64,000 bases of DNA from Gordionus sp. m RMFG-2023 (Eukaryota > Nematomorpha > Gordioida > Chordodea > Parachordodidae), in the NCBI RefSeq assembly GCF_954871325.1, contig NC_088776.1:54020569-54084568 (forward strand). The letters are read 5' to 3'. The position numbers were made by a program, and so were the translations under genes. Under the pieces are notes generated by a model, which did not search any database, was not told the origin of the DNA, and saw nothing but the letters and a program-made list of their open reading frames with translations. Shown here piece by piece: positions 35,968 to 47,900 of the stretch (positions are counted from its first letter, which is position 1; every line of letters starts with the position of its first letter).

Positions 35968-38900
35968 CTGAATAAGAGTAAAACAATGTTAAAAAAAAGA
36001 GTTAATGATTTTATGTTTTCGTCTAAATTTATATTATATTTTTTTAATATTATCGACTGACTATATGTCCAACGCTGTTTTTTTTTTAAAAAAAAAACTT
36101 TTATTTTTTGTTATCTCTATAAATCTATTTTATATAAAAAAAAGTGTCCTGCCTTACAGTTACATCAAAAATAGATTAGAGCTAAGGAAAAGTTATTTCT
36201 TATTTGAACGTAAGGCAAAATAAATTTTGTAAACGAAATAAAACAGGGCTTTAAACCAAAAAATAACGATAGATGATTCATGTTCGATTCATAAAAAATA
36301 AAAAAATCGCTATGGTTTTATCTGTAACGTGTGAAAGTGATTACCGTGAGATTTCGAATTCTCACACCATCAAAATCTCACGGCTGACACCGTGTGAAAG
36401 TGATTTCATGAGATTTTGATTTTTATCGCTTCAAATACATTGGGGGCCATTTAAATTATCAAAATCTCACGGCTATTTAATATTTCAAAATCTCATGGAT
36501 TTTTTCAAAATCTCATAGATATTTTTAAAATCTCGCATTATTAATTTAAATATACTTTTAAAACGTCAGATTTGAATGAAGCTGTCAAATTAGAAATATT
36601 TCTATATAATACAATTTAATTTGAAATTCTTTTTTATTATGAAGTAAATTTTTAACAATATATTATTTATTTCAGAAATATTTTAGCTCAAATTATAATG
36701 ATATATATGACTTCATAAATAGAAAATCAATTATTCTATGGGGAAAGTAAATTTTAGATATGTCATGATTAATTTATTAAAATTAGCCATTATAAGTTTA
36801 ATGCAATATATTATTTTTTAACATTGAAAAATGCTCAGGCCATTGATTATTATCTTTTTTTCATCTAAAATTAATTATAGCTGCAAATGTAAGTGTATAT
36901 ATATATATATATGTAAGAACATTTGATAAAATTTTACATATAGGCATTATTAAATGCTATTTTACAACTAAAATTTAATTTAGATTATCACATAAAGAGG
37001 AAAAGTAAATGTTAGATACTTTTATTATAATGTATATTGGGCTTATAGATGATTGCATAATTAATTTATTAAAGTTAGGTATTATAATATATACAACTAA
37101 AATTGTATGACAAAATTAAGTGCAGTTTATTATTCTAGCCATTGATTATATATATTTTTTCTGCATCACAAATATTATAATATATATAATTTAATGATTT
37201 TAGAAGAAAGAAAAGTTATACTGACAGGAGATGAACAAAAAAAAATAATTAAAACAATACATGAGGGGGGTGTATCTACAGTTGCAGGTATTGCTATGGG
37301 AGGGCATCTGGGGATTAATAAAACTAATCAAATAATAGCTAAGTAAAAATTTGCAATATTCTTTTAATTATTTTTTTTAAGCTTTTATTGGTTGGGGAGC
37401 AATAAAAGTGTTTTATCAAATCCTGTGAGGTTTGTCAAAAATCAAGCAGTCATTTTGATAAAACCTCAAATGTTTTACATATATTTGATTTATTTTTTAA
37501 TTTATTACATATACAGAATTGGATGATGATATTTTGATAATAAATAAATTAGAAAATATCCCTAGATATTTTTTTCCTACAACAAAGGTATGGAAAAAAT
37601 ATCATGCTAAAATATATGGTCTAAAGCCTCCCAAACGTTGTCGGGATGTAGAATGTAGACTATGGGAAACAACTTGGTGAACCCACCATCCTGGTGCAAA
37701 TTGAAGGTGATGGGAATATTTTTTATAGGTAAAACATATTAATATAAAATTTCATTTTATTCTACTTTATATAATTTAGGGCGATTAGTGTAGAGCTTAC
37801 TGGAGCTCAAAATTCCCATGTCATTCTCAGGCAATGGTTGGCACAATTTACGCTAACATCCAAGATGGGAAAGGTAATTAAAAATTATCTTTACAACACG
37901 AACAAAAAAATAGACATAAAAACTTATGTCTTAAATAATGTAATGACACAGCAGATATGGGCTTCTGACACAGAAGTCAGGGGGATGGCCACAATGTTAA
38001 ATACGGCTATTTTTACTTATATAAAATATAATGATAATTTTGTATGGGCCCGATATGACCCATTTTATATTCGCGACAATATTAAAATATTTAAAAATAA
38101 TTTTATTTATATAAAAAATGGGGGGAGTCATTTTGAAAATGTTTTAGATTGTGATTTATCTTCCATCTAATCACTATTTATTATTTTTATTAAAAACAAT
38201 TTTTTATATAAAAATATATAAATATATTTCATTCATATTATAATTTATTGCCTTATATATATATTTTTTATGAAAGTTGTAGTTTATAAATAATATTCAA
38301 TTACATTCTGATATGCAATATATGATAATAATTATAGTTTTCCATGATGTTTTTATTAAATTTAAAATTATGTATAAATATTTATATCAATAAAGTTCTT
38401 CGTCTATTTTCTTATACCAAATAAAGTTTTATCTAATATTTGTGACCCAATTCAGTACAAAATAATATAGAAATGGATTATCTTTAAAACATTATATTAG
38501 GTAAACAAAATAAGCATTAAGATTAAGCCATTTAGGCTAAGAATTTATCTTACTGTTTCTTTGCAGTGATTTTTAGAGGGTTGGGTAGAAAAGGTGGTTT
38601 GCCTCTAGTAAATTTTCTGTCATATATGAGCTTTGTCTAATTAATATCTATCGAGAAGATGTACTTTGTATAAGAAATATCATGGGATCGGAGTATTTGG
38701 TTATTTTATAAATTTCATGTTGTGTAAAATAGCATGTTAGTAAGGATCTCTTCCCTACCTAAATATTGCTAAACTTTAATTATGATATTGATTGGAGCCT
38801 CCTATCAATAATCTGAACTAAAGGTCTGGATTGGGTGGTTTTTTTGCCCGTACTTAAAAAAAAATATTTTCAACATTGGGCGAGAGGGTTAAAAAATTTG

Positions 38901-41900
38901 GGAGAATTTGATATTTTTCAGGCGAAATGAGCAGAACAGTAAATAGTTTTTCATAATATTCCATATTATATGTTTAATTAAAAATACATTAAAATAAATA
39001 AAGAGCCAAACCAGCCATAAAATAATTTTAAAACAAAATATATATAAAAAAAATTATAAGTGAGAGCGAGGGCAAGATAAATAAATCTTTTCGCTAAAAA
39101 CCCACCCATTACAGACCTCTAATCTGCATATCTTATCACACACTATTTGGTATGATATGCAGACTAAAAATATAAATTTAAAACTATAGAGAGGCGGCGA
39201 CTATTTAGATAAGATAGATAAAAAAAAACAATTATAATAAATTTACGCTACATGGATTTGAACCCGCATTTTGAGGATAGGTAATGTAAGTCTTACTAAC
39301 TAGATTACCCACCACACCTTTTAATTTATAATTTTATTTGTTATATATAATCTACTTTTTAATTAAATTTATATATATCAAAAAGAGAAATTTTATTATA
39401 TTGTTAACTTTAATGATGTTAAAATAAAGATGAGCTCTTGAAATGAAACAATATATATTTTACAAAGCATTACTAAAATATTATTTTAAAACATAGATTA
39501 TAATTAAATAGTTAGGTGTGATACCATTATTGTCTCTATATTATATTTTATATCCTTAACTTTAATGATGTTCCTTGATTTTACAGCTCTCATTATTCGA
39601 CTTAATGATCTTAAAAAAATAAAGATGAGTTCTTAAAATGAAACGATATATATCTTGCAAAGCATTATTAAAATATTATTCTAAAACATAGATTATAATT
39701 TAACAGTCAGGTTTTATACCATTATTGTCTCTATATTATATTATCATTTAAATTCATGTCATGAAAATTTTTGCTTTAGATTTATCGCTTCAAAAACATT
39801 GGGGGCCATTATCATCAAAATCTCACAACCCATCCGTGTGAAAGTGATTGCGTGAGATTTCGAAATCTCACAGATCACTTTCACACGTTACACCGGGTCT
39901 GAGTTCGGTTTGAATCCCTGAAATAGAATACAATAAAAAACCTCCGATTAAATTTTTCGAAAGGGAGCATAACATATTATTAAAAAAGAAGAAAAAAATT
40001 AAATTCGCGGCAAAAGTGTTAAAAAAATGGAGATTATTTAAAACTCGATTAATGGGGAGGGGGGGGGTTGGTTTTAAAAGGATCTAATCTAAAGCTCAAC
40101 GCATACCTGATCATGATGATTTTTTAAAATTTTTACCTAATGCTAATCCTCAACAAGAAGCATAATATTTTGATTTAAGTTATATAATGTTATATATCAA
40201 ATTCGAATCAATCAAACTAGTAGTGGGAGTCCGGACCTCTTGAACGTCGCTGGGGGTTAGGTGCAAGTCGTTTTGAGCTACTACCCTCATTTGGTAAACA
40301 GTGCCAGGTTGCAAATTTTCCAAAACATCCCAATATTTCAAGAATTGATCGTCGCTCCTTTGCCATAAATCGTCGCCTGCAAGGTTGAAAAAAAGTAATA
40401 TATATTCTTTTAGAGAAAATCAAAATTCTTATAATATTAAAATAAAATAACCTTCAATTTTTCCCAACTAATTACAATTCAGTAAAAAAAAATCATTTTT
40501 TTCACCTCAAAATTCGCTACTTTATTGCAATATAATTAAAGATAAGATAAAAAGTAAGCATTTTATTCAATTAATATAATATGAGTGGTAATGTTGTTAA
40601 AAACCCGATTTGGGTAAAAATTTTTAAGATTCTAGCTAAAATTAATATTATTGTAAGCATCCAAATTTTGCAAATAGATGCCCAAGCATTTCTGCCAGCT
40701 ATGAGCAAAATCTTTAGGCTTACATAATGTTATTTTGGTAATAATCTTAATCGAGCCCTTTTTCAAAATCGACCCGAATTGGGCTTTTTAACAATACTCA
40801 CTGAATGGGAAGTACTAATATACCGATATATTATTAATGATAATAATTGAAATCAATTATCCTTCATTATTTCTTACGTACGTCGAAAATACTTTACCCG
40901 AAATTAAGCATAAAAAATTCCTTTTTTTTTCATTCTAACGCTTCCCTAGTATTCAATTTTTAATTTCATCAAATTTTCGATAATCAACTTTAAAAAAAAA
41001 AGAATTGAAAAAGTGTTATACCTTTAACCCGATACTGAACGTAAAATAAACTTCCGGGATTGCCAATCGGAGTTCCATCCGATCCAACATCTCCAACAGC
41101 TGGAGTCCAGGTAACGTTAACACGTTTGCCTTCTATTCGATTAACACTGAAACTGGGGGCCAGTGGTCGGCCAGATCTAGAAGTTTTTACCTTGATTATT
41201 TATTTCATTTTTTTATATATAGTAAATGTTGTTGTGATAATCATCAAATTTATAGATGGAAAATGGTTAAACTTATAAGGACACTCATTCAGTTTAACAA
41301 TAAAGGCCTATTAATTAGGCTGAAATGTCAATGTGGGCATAAGGGTTAAAACGTAAGAAAACAAACTACTAAGTATAAGTTTTTTAAAAAAAAATATGCA
41401 TCAACCTCCCTCAAATCAGGCTTCCCCATACCGGCCTGTGTAGTGGCGGCTATCTCAACGCGATATTTGGTATCAGTTTCGAGGCCAGGGATTTTCGCTT
41501 CAAGCGTTTTTGGGTCAGTTATAGCAGGCAATTCTTGTGCTGGAGATATTCCCGTATTTATAACTAAAAAAAATTGTGATAAAGAGGAAAAAAAGTAAAG
41601 AGTTATTAAAGTGTATAGAGGAATGAAATAACAAAATATTTTTCGATTTCGAAAGATTGCCGGAATTTTAAAATCTAACTAATATTTTAGTTTAGTTTAA
41701 AAAAAAATCGCTTAAATAAAATTTTATTTTATTGTAAACTCCATTCCCTAATTTAGTACATAACACCTTTCTAAGGCCGTTTCCTAGGTCGGCTTAATTT
41801 GGATACTTGATTCCTTTTTAATATGGGCTAAAAAGTATTTGATCGAGTACATACTATTTTTAGTTTATTTTAAGTATTTAGTGGCAATGCTATTTTTCGT

Positions 41901-44900
41901 ATTCTAATCTCGTTTAGGGCTCTGCGGATCTACAAATTCTTCACCGATCCAATTCCGATATTTATTTTTAAAGTTAATATTTTTATTTAAAATATTTGCA
42001 ATGTTTATGGGTCAATGTAGTGTTATTAAACAGCTTCATTTACTCGATTAGAAAGGGTCAAATCAAAATTCTAACCAAAATATATTGGCTATGCATAGAT
42101 ATCAATAGAAGTCCACACCTTTCTGATATCTGTGGGAAATCAATAAGCATGGGTAATTTACTCTTGGCTAAAATTTTGAGTTAATCGTTTTTAAAATTGG
42201 TAAAATCGAGCCGTTTAGCAGCAACACCAACTAAATGTGACTCGTTAGATTTAAACTATTTTTTTTAAACATTAAAACAAATAAATTGTATATTAGTTCC
42301 TTTCATTAATTTATTATTTATAAATTAAAAAAAATTATATAATTATAAAATAACCAAAAACAATAATTAAAAAAAAGATCAGCCCGATCCAATACTTTTT
42401 GATAGCGCTATATATGGGTGCCAATCCGATATTATATTGGCACAGCCCTATTCTGGTTTTTTTAATTTTGTTTTTTTCCCCGTTTTTTAAAAAAAATTTT
42501 CTTTTGCTATTTGACCGAGAAGGCTAAGCTGACCTAGGTCACGGCCTGAACGATTATTTTTAAAAAAAAACATTAAAAAGGATAAAATTATAAAAAATTT
42601 ACCCTTGGAATATGAAATATGGTAACCAGTGAGTATGCCATTGGGCTCACTGGGAGCTTCCCATCTCAACTGCAAAGCGTTTGAACCTAAAGCGTAAGCT
42701 CGAAAATTTTCCACCATCTCGGGAACTTTCAATGTTCGCGTTAGAAATGAAAAAAAAATAATACTTTTAATATAATTATTATAAAAATTAAGTTGCATCT
42801 TCTTTCTTTATTTAAATTCATTAATTTTACATTCCAGAGATTCATCTTTTATAGTTAATACCGGGATTACTATGTAAAAAGCTAAATATTATTTTATTAA
42901 ATGGAGAGTAAGTAATTTTTCAAACTTCCTTCTGGTGTCTGCAGCCTTATTTCCTGGGACATGGGCCCGTCGTAATAGTTGTTGAACACCCTGATGGCTG
43001 CCATGTTGGTGGAAAAAGGTTTGAAAGTTTTAACAACTATGGTGTTTTGATTGGGATCGCTTATTATGGTTTCTCTCGCCTTTTCTAAACCTTCCTGTGG
43101 TGTCCATGTTAGGATCTTAAGGCAAAAATAGTATATAATTGATGAATCTAGTCAATCGTAAAATTAAAATTTTAGTTTTGAATACATATTATAAAAAAGA
43201 TCGTTTTTGGTCCGAACTAATTGAATTATCTATCGGTAAACAATTAATTAAAACTACTACATCAACAATAAAAATTTTATCTTTATATAAATTGTTAGAC
43301 CAGCAGATTCGGTAAGGCTACGCCATAAGTTAATTTTGTTTGAAACCTGGGTAAAACCGAAAAAAGACCAAATTCTAAAAGATAGGAACGAAAAAATGAA
43401 GAAAATTCTTATTATATAACCAGAGACCTGTAGGAGATAAATTTTTCTGCCAGGGTAAGTCCGAATTTATTTATATACCCTTCACCCCACATTTCCAAAC
43501 TCGGTTTAGTATTGTATTTTTAAATACAAAATTTTAAAGAGACATTGAAAATGTGAGAAGCAAATGAATGACTGAATGTTAAATAATCCATTACGTGATT
43601 TTTCAACAAGTTAATTGAATATAATAATTTTAATTCATTTTTTAAAAAAAATTCTGGGTCAGATATGCAATAGCCGGATTTTTATAAAATTATACTATTT
43701 AGATTAGGGACGTCTATTGTGGTTAGGGTCTACGGGTCTCTGATACATAATAGAATTTCACGTTAAAACTTTACGTTATACCTATATATATATACATACC
43801 TTGAATCCTTTGAATTCTCCGTTCAAAGTTCTACCATTTACTTTCCCCCAAGCAAGTCTAGCAGAGTCAGGCCCGTTGATATCGATTAGCCGGAAATCGG
43901 GGACTCCGGATATTGGAACTAGTTCAATATACGATCGATAATAATAAGAAGAATGTACATGAATAATGATTCTTATTTGTATAAAGGCCCATGCATTTTT
44001 TTGAAAATAGAAAAATTAGGTCTAAACCAATGATTAAGATTGTGACTCTCTTTTTTTCCCCAAAAAATAAATAGGAACATTAGACAATTATAAAAAAAAT
44101 TGTCTTTACATTTCATACCTAACTGGTCATAGACTAAGAATATCTATCAATCAAATAGGATAAAAAGCAAGAGAAAAAAAGGAAATCAATAAAAACCAGC
44201 TGATTAAAAGGAAATTATTTATCATAGAAAAATGTTTATCAATAAAATTGCGTTAATTACCCTCCCCCACCCCTCCCCCCCCCCAATCTTCTCCAGATTA
44301 TCCAATAAAAAAGGATGGCTTAGCTAAGGCCAAAAAGAAAAAAGAAGTAATTAAATTTAGATTCCATAATTTTAAACTCTTTTGTTACATATAACTGTAG
44401 AACTAATAAATAAAATATATACCATCTTCTCCAGAATATCCTATGACGGGTACCAGAGGTACCTTGGCCTGGCCCAAGTCGTTGACAGACGTGACGCTAA
44501 TCTCGTAAGGCGTATATGTGGGCTGTTTATTAATTGTCAAACTGCCCTGCTCCGCATCCATAACCGAAAATGTATTGAAACCATTCGAGTCTAGGGAATT
44601 CGTGTAGGAGGGCGAAGTAATGGGGAGCTTGGTCAAAGGATCGAGTTGCCTGTACTTCACCAAGTAGTGAAAACCCGGCCCACCCCTGTCTATCTTGGGC
44701 AAAGGCTGTTTCCAGCGTAAAAAAACGTTATAGAGGGGATTAGAGTATTGAAGTAGAATGAGCTTAACAATGGATTTCCCCTTTTCTTAATTACTATACT
44801 ACTAGTTTAAGAGCAAATAAGTTACTAAATAGCCATTAAAAAAATGTATACGTAAGGTAAATAAAGATAAAATATGTAAACAGAAAATAAAGTATAGTAT

Positions 44901-47900
44901 ATATTTACGGTCCAAAAAATATCTAGGCGATCGGGATATCCGCCTCCAGCCTTTACGCCAGTGGGGTTAGCTTCTGGAACATCGGGGGGCGTAGAACAAG
45001 GTTTTTTTGTAACGAAAGGCGCGATGTCGGAGGACGTGGCAGAATTAGAAGGGTTCGTGGAAACTGGGCTGAGGCCTTACGAGTATAAATATTAGAATTA
45101 GCATAAAAGATGGGAAATGATCATTAAAATATAGAAATACTATCAATAAACTTTTTTCCAATAGCTTATCCTTTGATTATGTAAGCTAAGAATTTGAAAC
45201 TAAAAGTTACCACCATAAATAGGGAGAGAGAGATTAAATGTGATGATTAATATTTTATTTCTCTCTTCAACACAACATCCGATAAATAAATGTTTAAAAA
45301 CCCTGATAAGAATCATTTTCAAGAATAATTCGTGTGAAGTATTTCTTTGTAATGGATAATAGGTAGTTCGAAATGAACAAAAACTAATTTAAAAAAAATA
45401 TATATATACATATATATTAATGCAGATTCACGGTAATTTTTACCAATTTTATTTTCCGCGAGCACTCTAAAAGTGTAATTAACGTAAGGCTTCAATTGGA
45501 GAGTGTACTGCCTTTCTCCCGGCGGAACGTGTTCTGGAAAGGTTGTCCAACCATTGTCTAATTCATTGTTCTGGCCTTTAAATATTCGTTGACAAAATAA
45601 TAAATAGTCATTACGTTCGTTTAATCTTATAAACTATTTATATAATTTCAAGGTACACCTTAAAAGTCTATTTGTGAAATGACTAGGACGAGCTTCTAAT
45701 CATCAAAATTTAATTTTATATTATTTTATACTGCATATTTTATAAGTTTAAATAAAATAAATAAAGTTCTAAACCAACGGATCAAATAATTATTAAAAAT
45801 TGACGAGCGGGCCAAATAAACTATCTAAATAAATGGGCAGGAAAGTAAATTTTTAAAAAACCATGGGTATAAATATTTACTTTACAAATATCATTATTAT
45901 ACTACAACACTATAAGAATATTATTGGCAAACTCGAAACATCAATCAAAAAATAGTCAATATATACTCTTTTTGTCGGAGGACGATGGGTTGGGAGAAGT
46001 ACTATTGTATTGAATTATGAACCTCAATATAGGAGCACTATTATCTCCACCAGGTCTCCAACTCACAGTGGCCGAACGGCTCATACAAGAAAGAAGAGTG
46101 ACATCTGTTGGCGGATTGGGAACGTCTTCGTAATTTTTTTTTATATTAATAACATAAAAATAAGAATTCATAAATCAATCACATATAAATTTTTATTTTA
46201 AAAAGAAAAAATCAAGTTTTAATAAATTTTGTAAAAAAAAGAAGATGTTATTTAACATTATGTGACTAAAAAAAATTATATATCATGAAACACCTTACTT
46301 ACAACTTAACATGATTCACTATCCAAAAAATAAGGAAATCATATATCGAGCTATAACTCAATCATTATTTATTTATTTTTAAATTCTAAGCTAACCCTGA
46401 ACTGTAAGGTTAGCGGTAGCCGTGGCACGATCCAACCGCGTGCGCGCAACACATGTATACGAGGCGGTATCAGTCTGCTGGGCATTAGTTATGGTGAGTG
46501 AGTTATCTATCGGGCTCTTGAATACCCTTCAAATTGATTAAATTATTTGTAAAACCCATTTAAGAATCCTAATAATCCACAGAGATTTCGGAGGATGATC
46601 ATTCACAATTTTAATTTAATTATTATATTTTATTTTAAATAACTTAGGAAATAGACCTGTGTAAAATAATGTATCGATGAAAGTTATTAAAGGCTCGATC
46701 TATGAATTAAATTTCAAGGGCAAAAATGCGTTAATAATTAAAACCTTTGATTATCTATATCCAGATCGGGAGTCTGGCCTTTTTTGAAAATGCTTTCGTC
46801 TCCATACTCGCCATTAGGGAAGTTGTTGTATCTTATATGGTTATAGTCGATAGAATTCTTCGGAAGTTCGGTGGAGAATATGGATTCCCCATTCTTCTCC
46901 CAATCTATAATGAGGTCTAGGGAAGGGTCTTGGACTGCAGAACACCTAAAAACTACGGGTTCGCCTATTCTAACCTCTCCGTTTTGGGGCTGGCTCTGAA
47001 TAATCGTGTGAGCTAAGATTTTCACGAAAAAATGCAAGTTAGATGTTTGCTAAATGAAATGTAAATATATATTTAGCAGGCAATTATAAGTAATGAATGC
47101 CAGACCAGATTTAAAATCTGTACCTCATAGTTATACAAATAACGCCCAACTTACATTTAACCACGAGCATCCCGCTGGCCGTCTCGCTCCCGAACTTGTT
47201 CCGAGCTGTGCATGTATAGTTACCGGCATCAGAATGAGTGACCTTTTCTATTACGAGCGAACCGAGTCCGTTAATAGATGGCACCCCTTTATTCCCCGTG
47301 GAATCGAGGGATGAAGGAAATGAGTCATCTTGAGAGTAACGCCCGCCAGTTATTTCGATCCCGTCCTTGTACCACGTTATTTGAGGGGCGGGGGCTCCGA
47401 AGGTGACACAGGTGAGGTTGGCGGAAGCTAAGTCGACCACCTCGAGTAATGATTTGGGGGGAAGTTTGAACACAGGAGGTTCGGCTTTTATAAAAGTTTG
47501 TATAATGTTTAAAACATTGAAATATCATAATACCATTTATAACATATTTGAAACCATTCTAGCTTGAACAAAGGTACAATTTTGCCTACCACGAAACAAT
47601 AGCCTAATAAGTAATAAATATTTGATAACTCTTATTAGTATTTATATCTAAAAAATTGCGAGCCTTTAACTGTTTTCAAACATTTCCATTTAAAAAAAAA
47701 AAATTTTTTTAAAGCCTGACCTAAAATATTTAGGAAGGAGTTGGCGAAAATATATCCATGAGTGTTTGAAGCGTTACATTGATAAACACCTATGTCCGCG
47801 TCTTTCTTCAAATCTACTATCGTTATCGAATCCCCTTCCACTTTGCGCCTTTCGTTGTAGGCCGATTCTGATTAAAAGTGAAAGAATGTGTAAATGTAAA

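Larger units (their letters stand above)
36323..39892 (+). mobile_element. Ginger-like integrase transposon fossil with OTU-like domain
   Basis: Inverted termini TGTAACGTGTGAAAGTGAT at 36323 and its counterpart ending at 39892 bound a 3570-bp element, oriented opposite to the host gene. Subterminal DNA repeats GTGTGAAAGTGATT and AATCTCAC/GTGAGATT words many times. On the plus strand, around 37195-37480, is an H2C2 integrase zinc-binding domain (MGGHLGINKTNQIIA, SCEVCQKSS); around 37700-38170 an OTU-cysteine-protease-like domain (AISVELTGAQNSHVILRQW, VMTQQIWASDTEVRG). The catalytic integrase core is absent. The copy is broken, with a large internal loss and several further interruptions, and looks old. 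TGT termini and this type of integrase fit Ginger DNA transposons or KRBA2-like derivatives; no target duplication was seen. Confidence 0.7.

Noticed and set aside
39247-39320. Functional tRNA gene
   Set aside because: Box motifs are present but the T-stem and acceptor stem do not pair.
36323-39892. LTR retrotransposon (Gypsy) as the source of the integrase zinc finger
   Set aside because: The ends are inverted rather than direct repeats, and no reverse transcriptase, capsid or primer-binding site was seen, so a Ginger-type DNA element fits better.
47093-47314. Plus-strand frames opposite the Ig5 exon (also 44382-44594, 46010-46201, 49365-49661)
   Set aside because: They are antisense shadows of neuroglian exons, whose minus-strand reading has conserved Ig and FnIII residues and consistent phase.
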